From assembly GCA_963678925.1 (NCBI GenBank), contig OY787533.1:2790001-2854000 (forward strand): a stretch of 64,000 nucleotides of DNA, in the 5' to 3' direction. Position 1 is the first letter of the stretch, and the number at the start of each line of letters is the position of its first letter. The position numbers and the translations under genes were made by a program. Source of the stretch: G963665925 sp963678925. Its GTDB lineage: Bacteria > Bacillota > Clostridia > Peptostreptococcales > Acidaminobacteraceae. Under the pieces are notes generated by a model. The model worked only from the letters and a program-made list of their open reading frames with translations, searched no databases and had not been told where the DNA came from. Below, one piece after another: positions 53,801 to 60,930 of the stretch.

Positions 53801-56800
53801 GTCTACATATTAGCGGAAAATGACAGCGTAGTTGAAGGTCTGCACGAGTTTGAAGTAAGCCTAATTGATAATGATGATGTGGACTTGGGCGAAATCCCGA
53901 CTACAACAGTAACAATTGAAGACACAGATCAATACGATCAGCCGGTTGTCAATTGGTCATCGAGTTCATACACTGTAACAGAAGGCCAGGAAACCAAGTT
54001 GACTGTGGTGCCAACATTTGATGCCAGTGGACAGTATGATTCGAGTGGCTACTACTTAATAGAATTTGAGGTGAGCTCAGATACTGCTACTGCAGAAGAT
54101 TACAGCGTGATAACAGGTCAGGATATTTGGTATGACGAGTATAGTGGCCTATACACAGCAGAAATCACTGGTGAGACGAAATCGGTCTCTGTCAATATCT
54201 TAGCGGAAAATGACAATCTTGTTGAAGGCCTTCATGAGTTTAAATTAACCCTAATTGATAATGATGATGTGGATTTGGGCGAAATCCAGACTACAACAGT
54301 AACAATTGAAGACACAGATCAATACGATCAGCCGGTTGTCAATTGGTCATCGGGTACGTATTTTGTAACTGAAGGTCAGGAAGTCACTGCAGAAGTGGAA
54401 GTAGTACTTGATGATAGCGCACAATATGATCCAAGTGGATCTTATTTCGCTATGTTCAAGATTGAATCAGGCACAGCAACAACAGACGATTATAGTATAT
54501 CAACTGACCAGAATATTGATTATGATGAAGAAACAGGTGTTTACAAGATAGAAGTGAACATGGATGAGGATACGCATACATTTGATATTGTCATATCAAC
54601 CGATGATGACAATCTTGTTGAAGGTGCACATGATTTTAATATAACTTTACTTGCGAATGACGATATAGGACTAGGAGAAATACAGACTGCAACGGTGACA
54701 ATTGAAGACAATGACGAATATGATCAGCCAGTCATCAATTGGTCTTCAAATGCATATAGTGTTATTGAGGGTCAAGAATCCACTATTACAGTAAACTACA
54801 CACTTGCAGAAAGCGGACAGTACAATCCTAATGGTTACTATCTTGTTGAGTTTGAAGTGACGCCAAACACGGCAACGGCAGATGATTTCAGTATTGAAAT
54901 GGGTCAGGACATATGGTACGAAGAGTACGCGGATGTCTATATGACAGAACTGAGTGCGGAGAAGGACAGTCTTGATATTGTCGTTTCAACGGTGGATGAC
55001 AGCCTGATTGAAGGCTCGCATAGCTTCACAGTTACACTGGTGGATAACTCGGAGGTTGATTTAGGCACAATACCAACTGCAACCATTACCATTGTTGATA
55101 ATGATAAGAGTTCAAGCAGCAGTAGCAGTGACAGAAATACAAGCTCATCAAATACAACAAATAACACAACTGACAATACTGCAGACGATGCAGACACACC
55201 TGCTGATGACACACCAACTGCAGATGATGCAACGGGCGCTGTTGATACAGCAGCAAGTGATGAAGAGGTTTCAACTGCGAATACAGTCAAGGACCTCACG
55301 ACTGCAGTGACTACGAAAATCACTTCAGAAGAGACAACAACTGAAGAAGCGGATGAAGCCCTAAAGGAAATCGAAGATAATCTCGACAACATTCAAAATG
55401 ATGAAGTGCTCTCAGAAGCCCTTGACAGTTACATTGGGACTATCGAAACCCTTGGTGACGCGGCTACGCAGGAAACCAAAACGGTTTGGGCAACTGCAAA
55501 AATCATCGAAATGAATGCGACTGTATCCAAGGCGCTTCAAAAGATTGAAGACAGTGAGACGCTTATTGCGACGACAACAAAAATGGTCGAGTCACTGAAG
55601 ACCATTGAAGCAGAAGGCAAAGTCGCCAAGACTGCCGATATGAAAAAGGCTGTTGAAGTCCTTGCAAAGGGTGCCATGAACAAACTGGGTACTGTAAAGA
55701 CGGCCACAGTCACTCAAGAGGTGGATGGTGTGACGGAAGTCTCCTTTGCCGACGCAGAGCTGGAGACGAAAATTGCCAAGTCAGTTGAAAACATTAATAA
55801 GGTCAAAGAGACATTCAATGACTACTATGGTGGAGAGAACATTCGTGGTTTCGGTGTTGAAGTTACTCTCGAAACCGAAAAAACTGCAGATGCTGTAAAA
55901 GTCAAAGTGGACCAAAAGACACTGGAGTCTCTTGAAAAAGCAGGTGTCGATACAGTCGGTATTAAAGTAGGTGGTGCAAAACTCCTGCTGGACAAAGACC
56001 TGTATCTATCCGGTGGCGCTGCCGCAGGTGAAGTACCGGAAGCAGGTTCTGACACAGGAATCCCAGAGGGTGGAAATCAGCCGGAAGCAGGTACAAGGGC
56101 ACGAGAACTGTCAATCGATATGAAATTTGACAGTAGAACCAATGGTGCGGGTACTGCAACTGCCAACTTCAGAAAAGGTTACATGGCAGATGTCAATGTA
56201 TCTGTAGATGGTGAGAAGAAGGAAGTTCTTGAAAAACCGGCACGATTGAGCTTTGACCTTGATGAGTTCGAATTCTTTAACGACACAGCAGGACCATCAA
56301 GCCTGTCTGTATACAGACTGAATGAGGAAACAGGTGAATGGAAGCCGGTTGGTGGTGTATATGATCCTGTTACGAACAGTATTTCAACGAGACGTATTTC
56401 CTTCAGTCAGTACACGGTCATGCAGTCAAACAAGTCATTTAACGACGTGGAAGACTCATGGGCAAAGAGTGAAATCAATGAACTTCTGAACAAGGGGATT
56501 ATTGATGAGGAAGTTGCCTTCAATCCTGAAGAGTCTATTACCAGAGAAGAGTTCACGACTTGGGTTACAAGAGCCTATGGTCTGACAAACGAAGACGCTG
56601 AAGCGCCGTTCTCAGACATTGCGCAGGACAGCGAGCATTATGTCGAGGTTGCATCTGCCTTCAATGCAGGCATCGTATCTGGAAGCTCGGGTTCATTCAA
56701 TCCTGACAAGGCGGTGACCAAGGAAGAAATGTCAGCAATCCTGGCAAATGCAATGACGAGTTATGACCAGAAAATGCTGGGTGAAGGCATTGACAGTCAG

Positions 56801-56965
56801 CTGGCACAGGTAGGTGACGGAGATCTGATTTCCGATTGGGCTGGCGACGATGTGGCACTGCTCATGGAACTGGGCGTTCTGGAACTTGAGGAAGGCAATT
56901 TGAATCCGAAAGACACCATGACCAAGGAGCAGGCTGCGGCAATTCTCAAAAAGATTTACGGGTAA
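50852..56965 (+). CDS. Large S-layer-anchored surface protein with Calx-beta-like repeats, 2037 aa
   Basis: Signal peptide (about 1-30, cleaved near APAYAG). Residues about 31-410 have recurring blade-like units (IAYDSTADTYFITWID, AAYNSVDGTILFVYI) suggesting a beta-propeller. Three divergent Calx-beta domains (about 412-767) with the TxDND-type ends precede five tandem units of about 130 residues (from 768, 898, 1028, 1158 and 1290). A Ser/Thr/Asp linker (about 1419-1473), a helical region, a beta region, and three SLH domains (about 1862-2037; SFNDVEDSWAKSEINELL) follow. SLH domains bind pyruvylated wall polymer. Probably a calcium-binding adhesin or surface fibre. G-rich ribosome site before the ATG. 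Confidence 0.88.
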   Translation: MMRMKVRSFIVSVLILTLIVASIPMSAPAYAGDIEIVGEFVADTIYDVSVEYSPETNQYLLAVLQTDADCIMSLGAQVLDYSGNPVGNEILIDSGINSDESIDIAYDSTADTYFITWIDYDVEIGSTVKGTILGSNGTTIMGSQVISQSYDYTETFLNAKVEYNAYSEMFNVIYRVVSEMGSYYAGVEVASDYLSESPFIIEVQGKLHDLAYNYTTEEIDLVYEEGSTNISHVSVASGGAISASTVLSENSPISAYPAVASNNALDSYVVWHEYNSGDESDNLIGQTGGDPLTDMVLYTPSSESITDLGLLAGVDTQTEMGYRVAYWQTNTGVDEEDDYDIDGILIDGNGDPLSSVFAITSGTDNYTKPDAAYNSVDGTILFVYISEAADGLSSDIGFAFLDKNEVEGSYAGQLNFDFSDYPDGYEGIEGESVEITVTRDGGTSGVVTVDFTASVNTESTNYASSNDFDEISTKLTFSDGDDTPQVITIPLTDDLEVEMDEVFSISLSNPTGGVELGANNAEQINDQVVIWDNDVEFSFEKTCDSIAEGDIASINLIRKSYSDDIMNTAQDVKVVITTGTALDVDLDISEYIQTIHFASGETSNPVSVSTYDDSIVESDEIFTMTIDSVPLDAIIGESDSAEITIVDNDTESAGILNLCSSSYSIYENDETGIAPIMILRTGGTSGDISVDLTVTPVTATEADIDFTPLTQTVYFADGKTNETVYIPIIDDTSVEGTETIELVISEATSGAAIGTTDTAELIIYDDDYDQPIVNWSSSSYTVAEGQKTKLTVVPTFDASGKYDPSGYYFVEFEVTPDTATAEDYSVIMDQNILYDEYSGLYTVEITDETQSVDVYILAENDSVVEGLHEFEVSLIDNDDVDLGEIPTTTVTIEDTDQYDQPVVNWSSSSYTVTEGQETKLTVVPTFDASGKYDPSGYYFVEFEVTPDTATAEDYSVIMDQNILYDEYSGLYTVEITDETQSVDVYILAENDSVVEGLHEFEVSLIDNDDVDLGEIPTTTVTIEDTDQYDQPVVNWSSSSYTVTEGQETKLTVVPTFDASGQYDSSGYYLIEFEVSSDTATAEDYSVITGQDIWYDEYSGLYTAEITGETKSVSVNILAENDNLVEGLHEFKLTLIDNDDVDLGEIQTTTVTIEDTDQYDQPVVNWSSGTYFVTEGQEVTAEVEVVLDDSAQYDPSGSYFAMFKIESGTATTDDYSISTDQNIDYDEETGVYKIEVNMDEDTHTFDIVISTDDDNLVEGAHDFNITLLANDDIGLGEIQTATVTIEDNDEYDQPVINWSSNAYSVIEGQESTITVNYTLAESGQYNPNGYYLVEFEVTPNTATADDFSIEMGQDIWYEEYADVYMTELSAEKDSLDIVVSTVDDSLIEGSHSFTVTLVDNSEVDLGTIPTATITIVDNDKSSSSSSSDRNTSSSNTTNNTTDNTADDADTPADDTPTADDATGAVDTAASDEEVSTANTVKDLTTAVTTKITSEETTTEEADEALKEIEDNLDNIQNDEVLSEALDSYIGTIETLGDAATQETKTVWATAKIIEMNATVSKALQKIEDSETLIATTTKMVESLKTIEAEGKVAKTADMKKAVEVLAKGAMNKLGTVKTATVTQEVDGVTEVSFADAELETKIAKSVENINKVKETFNDYYGGENIRGFGVEVTLETEKTADAVKVKVDQKTLESLEKAGVDTVGIKVGGAKLLLDKDLYLSGGAAAGEVPEAGSDTGIPEGGNQPEAGTRARELSIDMKFDSRTNGAGTATANFRKGYMADVNVSVDGEKKEVLEKPARLSFDLDEFEFFNDTAGPSSLSVYRLNEETGEWKPVGGVYDPVTNSISTRRISFSQYTVMQSNKSFNDVEDSWAKSEINELLNKGIIDEEVAFNPEESITREEFTTWVTRAYGLTNEDAEAPFSDIAQDSEHYVEVASAFNAGIVSGSSGSFNPDKAVTKEEMSAILANAMTSYDQKMLGEGIDSQLAQVGDGDLISDWAGDDVALLMELGVLELEEGNLNPKDTMTKEQAAAILKKIYG
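53153..55105 (+). repeat. Tandem 390-bp coding repeats
   Basis: Units start at 53153, 53543, 53933, 54323 (390-bp period) and 54719 (after a 396-bp unit). Units 1 and 2 look identical at the DNA level from about 53212 onward and differ only in the first 60 bases. Unit 3 is diverged in its second half, and units 4 and 5 more so. Identity at synonymous sites points to recent duplication or gene conversion. Confidence 0.92.
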
Positions 56966-57000
56966 TATGGTTTATAGAAAATTGCATATCTGTTAAACTT

Positions 57001-57034
57001 AAGGGGAGCGAGGGATACTTGCTCCCTTTATTAG
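57001..57034 (+). terminator. Intrinsic terminator after the surface protein gene
   Basis: Stem AAGGGGAGC (57001-57009) / GCTCCCTTT (57021-57029) with one G-U pair, followed by ATTAG. Confidence 0.7.
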
Positions 57035-57077
57035 CATAATAAACATTTTAATAAATAGACCAGAGATGAGGGATAGA

Positions 57078-58031
57078 ATGAAGCGTGTTTTAGTAACAAG
57101 AGATATACCTGAGAGCGGGATTGAAATGCTGCAGGAAAAATATGAAGTAGTCGTAAATCGGGCTGACATAGCAATGACACGTGAGCAGATGCTCGAGGAA
57201 TTTCCCAAGTACGATGGTATAGTGAGCGCCCTGACTGATCAGATCGATGCTGAAATAATTGAGGCTTGTAAAAATGTGAAGATCTTTGCAAACTATGCAG
57301 TTGGCTTCAATAACTTCGATGTTGAAGCTGCCAAAGCGCAGGGAATCCTGCTTTCGAACACACCGGATGTACTTTCTGACTCGACCGCTGAAACGGCTTG
57401 GTCTCTCTTGTTTGCAGTAAGCAGAAGAATCGTTGAGGCTGACAGGTATGTTCGTGAAGGAAAGTGGAAGAATTTTTCTGCCAAGCTGATGCTGGGGCAG
57501 GATGTCCACGGAAAAACTCTGGGAATCATTGGTGCTGGTCGCATTGGCGAACGCTTTGCAGAGAAAGCGCGGGGCTACCATATGCGGATCTTGTACCATA
57601 ACCGGACGCGCCGTCTTGATTTTGAAAAACGGTTCAACGCCACATATGTTGAGCTTGATGAACTCTACGCAGAAAGTGATTTTATATCACTCCACTGTCC
57701 TTTGACAGATGAGACACGTCATCTTCTGGATGCGAATGCGTTCAGAAAAATGAAGTTTTCAGCAATTGTCGTAAACACATCACGTGGTCTTGTCATAGAT
57801 GAGGCTGCCTTGGTTGAAGCCTTGAAGATGAATGAGATATGGGGTGCAGGTCTCGATGTTTATGAGAATGAGCCTGAAATTCATCCAGACCTCCTTGAAA
57901 TGGATAATGTTGTCCTGCTTCCGCACATAGGCAGTGCCACTACGGAAACACGTGAGAAGATGAGTCAGATGGCTGCACGGAATATTATAGAAGTGCTTGA
58001 AGGCAGAGAGCCTGTAAATCCTGTTTACTAG
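57078..58031 (+). CDS. D-isomer-specific 2-hydroxyacid dehydrogenase (glyoxylate/hydroxypyruvate reductase-like)
   Basis: 317 residues, NAD(P)-dependent. Rossmann motif LGIIGAGRIGERFA and the catalytic triad Arg (NTSRGLVIDE), Glu (DVYENEPEI) and His (LLPHIGSATTE). The N-terminal lobe (VLVTRDIPESGIEML) resembles glyoxylate/hydroxypyruvate reductases, which make glycolate or glycerate; phosphoglycerate or lactate dehydrogenases of the same fold are alternatives. ATG 57078 is preferred to 57066 because GAGGGA precedes it. It ends just upstream of repeat E2. Confidence 0.88.
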   Translation: MKRVLVTRDIPESGIEMLQEKYEVVVNRADIAMTREQMLEEFPKYDGIVSALTDQIDAEIIEACKNVKIFANYAVGFNNFDVEAAKAQGILLSNTPDVLSDSTAETAWSLLFAVSRRIVEADRYVREGKWKNFSAKLMLGQDVHGKTLGIIGAGRIGERFAEKARGYHMRILYHNRTRRLDFEKRFNATYVELDELYAESDFISLHCPLTDETRHLLDANAFRKMKFSAIVVNTSRGLVIDEAALVEALKMNEIWGAGLDVYENEPEIHPDLLEMDNVVLLPHIGSATTETREKMSQMAARNIIEVLEGREPVNPVY

Positions 58032-58077
58032 GGACTGCAAGGCGCCCGAAATGTGAATATCATAAAGCAATAATGTT

Positions 58078-58106
58078 AATCCGCCGATGCACATTGGCGG
58101 ATTTAT
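58078..58106 (+). terminator. Intrinsic terminator, left copy flanking repeat E2
   Basis: Stem AATCCGCC (58078-58085) / GGCGGATT (58096-58103) followed by TAT. A near-copy lies on the other side of E2 at 58247. Confidence 0.75.
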
Positions 58107-58242
58107 ACTGTAGAAAAACTCCAAAATACTGCGTTGCTGGATGTAATCCACTTCAGTCATGTACGCTGAGTACGTTCCTAAAGCGGATTACATCCGCGCC
58201 TTGTCTTTCGAAGTTTTCTACAGTATGTCATCTTGTCGACAA
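58105..58242. repeat. Dispersed palindromic repeat, copy E2
   Basis: The core 58107-58224 (118 bp) begins ACTGTAGAAAA and ends TTTTCTACAGT, and is followed by ATGTCATCTTGTCGACAA. Its reverse complement aligns along its whole length with E1 (11901-12047). The ends are almost perfect inverted repeats and the whole can fold on itself (GGATGTAATCC and GGATTACATCC are matching arms). No coding capacity. Confidence 0.85.
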
Positions 58243-58246
58243 CCTG

Positions 58247-58279
58247 AATCCGTCAATTCACATTGGCGGATTTATTTTG
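58247..58279 (+). terminator. Intrinsic terminator, right copy flanking repeat E2
   Basis: Stem AATCCGTCA (58247-58255) / TGGCGGATT (58264-58272) with one G-U pair, followed by TATTTT. Its right arm and loop are the same as in the hairpin at 58078 (CACATTGGCGGATTTAT). Confidence 0.75.
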
Positions 58280-58323
58280 TGAATAAGTGGTATATTTATT
58301 ATAGACAGGTGAGGGGGGAATTC

Positions 58324-59712
58324 ATGAATACCTATGATCTTATTGTGATTGGCGCAGGTTCTGGAGGCTTGTCTGCGGCGTATACCGCAGTGGGGTTTGG
58401 AAAGCGCGTTTTGCTTATTGATAAAGAGCTTCCAGGTGGAGAATGCACATGGTCAGGATGTATGCCCAGCAAAGCCTTCATCCATGAAGCAAGTCAGTTT
58501 TACAGCGCGAAGAAGCTGGCACCAGGTATTTTGTGTGATACCACACGTGTCATGAATAATGTGCGCAGTGCAATCGCCAGAATCTATGAAGGCGAGTCGC
58601 CGAAAAAACTGTCAAGAGACGGGATTGTCTTTAAAACTGGACACGCCAGCCTTGTAGACAGCCATACTGTTAGTTTGGGCAAGGAGCGGTTTCATGGAGC
58701 CAAAATCATCATTGCGACGGGATCGAGCCCTAGAAAACTGACGATTGAGGGTATGGATCAAATCAAGTGCCATGATAATACGACCCTGTTCAAGCTGAAA
58801 AAGCTGCCACAAAGCATGGTTGTTGTCGGCGGGGGTCCAATAGGTATTGAGATGGCCCAGGCACTCAATCGACTTGGAGTGCATGTGGACCTTGTTGTCA
58901 AGCATGACCGGATTCTTCAGAAGGAGGATGAGTCGCACGCCCTGACACTTCAGCAAATTCTTGAAGCAGAAGGACTTGTGATTCATTTGAATGCCCTTCC
59001 TGATAAGGTAGGCCCTAGCGGCGATGAGATGGTGATGACAATCAGGCAGGATGGAAAACTGAAAGAACTCAAAGTCGCCGCAGTATTTACTGCAATAGGC
59101 CGAGTTCCCAACAGTCGTGGAATGGGGCTTGAAAAGCTCGGTATCCTTGATAAAAGCGGCAGAGTCAACGTCAATGATTTTATGGAAACGCCCATTAAGG
59201 GCATATATGCTGTTGGTGATGTGGCAGGTCCCTATCTCTTTTCACACATGGCAAATGCTCAGGCAATTCAAGCAGTGCAAAATGCCTTTCTCCCCATACG
59301 AAGAAAAGTGGAGTACAGACATGTTGTATGGACTACCTTTACAGATCCCGAAATCTCTCAAGCGGGATATTTGGAAAGGGATGCCAACGCAGATTATGGC
59401 AAGGACATAGGCGTTTTCAAATGTGATTATTCGGAACTGGATAGGGCAGTTGCACAAGGAAATGATACAGGCTCTGTAAAAATTGTAACGGATAGAAAAG
59501 GCCGGATTCTTGGAGCTTCTGTTCTTGGAGATAGAAGTGGTGAAATCATTTCAGAAATTCAGGTCCTTAAGACGCTGGGAATTCCACTCCATAAAATTTC
59601 GAGAGTGGTACACCCCTATCCGACTTATTCAGAGGTTCTGATCAAGCTTGGAAAAAAAGCTGCTGTTGAGCGGTTGAAAAGCAATCCGCTGGTTAAGCTG
59701 CTGAGGAAGTAG
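58324..59712 (+). CDS. Class I pyridine nucleotide-disulfide oxidoreductase (dihydrolipoyl dehydrogenase/mercuric reductase-like)
   Basis: 462 residues. FAD-binding VIGAGSGGLSAAYTA, redox-active disulfide Cys41-Cys46 (GGECTWSGCMPSK), NAD(P) motif VVVGGGPIGIEMAQAL, the second FAD motif IYAVGDVAG and the C-terminal His-Glu dyad (VHPYPTYSE). All catalytic parts are present, but no dehydrogenase-complex genes are near. The substrate is unknown. ATG 58324 follows GAGGGGGG; the frame extends upstream into repeat E2, which I do not count. It probably forms an operon with the next two genes. Confidence 0.9.
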   Translation: MNTYDLIVIGAGSGGLSAAYTAVGFGKRVLLIDKELPGGECTWSGCMPSKAFIHEASQFYSAKKLAPGILCDTTRVMNNVRSAIARIYEGESPKKLSRDGIVFKTGHASLVDSHTVSLGKERFHGAKIIIATGSSPRKLTIEGMDQIKCHDNTTLFKLKKLPQSMVVVGGGPIGIEMAQALNRLGVHVDLVVKHDRILQKEDESHALTLQQILEAEGLVIHLNALPDKVGPSGDEMVMTIRQDGKLKELKVAAVFTAIGRVPNSRGMGLEKLGILDKSGRVNVNDFMETPIKGIYAVGDVAGPYLFSHMANAQAIQAVQNAFLPIRRKVEYRHVVWTTFTDPEISQAGYLERDANADYGKDIGVFKCDYSELDRAVAQGNDTGSVKIVTDRKGRILGASVLGDRSGEIISEIQVLKTLGIPLHKISRVVHPYPTYSEVLIKLGKKAAVERLKSNPLVKLLRK

Positions 59713-59718
59713 GCGCGT

Positions 59719-60180
59719 ATGAGAAAACTGGTAATCGTAATGCTGGGATTTCTGGTCCTGACGGGGCTGGCCATTCATATCAACAATAAGATCCCTGAAA
59801 ACATCGGACTTGAAGGGACTGTGTTCAAGCCACTGAAGAATACGCCAAATGGCGTAAGCACGCAGGCTGTCGATGCGGATTTTCTAATTGAACCACTGGA
59901 AATGGCTGGCGGTCTGGAAAATTCGAGGAATGGACTTTTTGCAGCATTTGAGAAATATGGCGGCTATAAAATCGTAAAGGATGATGGGGCCTATCTTCAT
60001 GTTATATTTGTGACCGATGGGTTCAGGTTCAAGGACGATGTTGAAATATTTTTTGACACGGAAAGCAATCTGATTCATTATAAATCTCAAAGTCGTTTGG
60101 GATATTCGGATATGGGATTGAATCGGGAACGCTATGAGGCAATCAAGACCTACTATTTTGAAGGGATTACAAAGGAATAA
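59719..60180 (+). CDS. DUF1499 family protein with N-terminal membrane anchor
   Basis: 153 residues. One N-terminal hydrophobic helix (LVIVMLGFLVLTGLAI) acts as anchor or signal. The domain about 40-150 has the DUF1499 pattern (FRFKDDVEIFF, then SQSRLGYSDMGLNRERYEAI). The family's function is unknown. It starts 6 bases after the oxidoreductase gene, so the two are likely cotranslated. Confidence 0.75.
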   Translation: MRKLVIVMLGFLVLTGLAIHINNKIPENIGLEGTVFKPLKNTPNGVSTQAVDADFLIEPLEMAGGLENSRNGLFAAFEKYGGYKIVKDDGAYLHVIFVTDGFRFKDDVEIFFDTESNLIHYKSQSRLGYSDMGLNRERYEAIKTYYFEGITKE

Positions 60181-60201
60181 CTTGACATAATGAGGTGAGA
60201 A

Positions 60202-60777
60202 ATGGACAGATTGCTGGAACTGTTTAGAAAATTCCCTGAGATTGAAAGTGAACGTCTGCTGTTTAGAGATATTTTACATAGTGATTCCAATGACTTATTT
60301 GAAATCTACAGAAACAGGAAAGCACTTAAATTTCAAGTAATCTCACCCTTCAGATCAATGGCTGAAGTCAAACGCTACGTAGATGTGGTTCACGATGGAT
60401 ATCAGAACCGCTATTTCATCAGATGGGGACTCGTTGAAAAGCAAACAGGTAAACTCATAGGACTCATTTCACTCCATCATTTGGAGCTTTGGAATTACAA
60501 AGCAGAAATAGGCTACATGCTCAATGAGGCCTATTGGAATATGGGATATGCGACAGAGGCGGTCGATAAGCTTCTGGAAATGGGCCTTGTGAAATGGGGC
60601 CTCCATAAGGTTGAAGCTGAGATTCATCCTGGCAATGCTGCTTCCATGCGCGTTGTGGAGAAACTGGGCTTTGTTAAGGATGGCTATAAGCGCGAAGCGG
60701 CCTTTGACAGGGAGAATAAGTCCTATCAGGATCGGATTCTCTATTCCCTTTTAGCGGATGAGTATAAGAAAAAATGA
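60202..60777 (+). CDS. GNAT-family acetyltransferase, RimJ/RimL-like
   Basis: 191 residues. ESERLLFRDI near the N-terminus, EIGYMLNEAYWNMGYATEAV (acetyl-CoA loop) and HPGNAASMRVVEKLGFVKDG are the pattern of RimJ/RimL and related N-acetyltransferases that act on ribosomal proteins, antibiotics or amino acids. The substrate is not predictable. Start preceded by AGGTGAG. Last gene of the likely operon from 58324. Confidence 0.88.
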   Translation: MDRLLELFRKFPEIESERLLFRDILHSDSNDLFEIYRNRKALKFQVISPFRSMAEVKRYVDVVHDGYQNRYFIRWGLVEKQTGKLIGLISLHHLELWNYKAEIGYMLNEAYWNMGYATEAVDKLLEMGLVKWGLHKVEAEIHPGNAASMRVVEKLGFVKDGYKREAAFDRENKSYQDRILYSLLADEYKKK

Positions 60778-60792
60778 AATGTGTAGGCAGAC

Positions 60793-60825
60793 AAAACCAC
60801 TGGGTTATCTTCAGTGGTTTTAATA
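60793..60825 (+). terminator. Intrinsic terminator
   Basis: Ten-base stem AAAACCACTG (60793-60802) / CAGTGGTTTT (60812-60821) with a 9-base loop, followed by AATATTT. Confidence 0.85.
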
Positions 60826-60838
60826 TTTAAAAAATATA

Positions 60839-60867
60839 TTAACATACACGAAAATATTCAGTAATAT
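60839..60867 (+). promoter_or_regulatory. Candidate sigma-A promoter of pepP
   Basis: TTAACA (60839-60844), 17-base spacer, TAATAT (60862-60867), directly after a terminator and 63 bases before the pepP start. Confidence 0.6.
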
Positions 60868-60930
60868 ATAGGTAAAGGTTTTCATGGTTAGAAAAGGCGT
60901 ACTTTATTAAGAGACGAAAGGGGAATATCT

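Noticed and set aside
53153..55105. CRISPR-like or minisatellite array
   Set aside because: The period of 390 bp stays in frame in a large ORF and encodes protein domains; there is no repeat-spacer pattern.
58159..58323. N-terminal extension of the disulfide oxidoreductase gene into repeat E2
   Set aside because: The strong ribosome site and the FAD-binding N-terminus both indicate the ATG at 58324.
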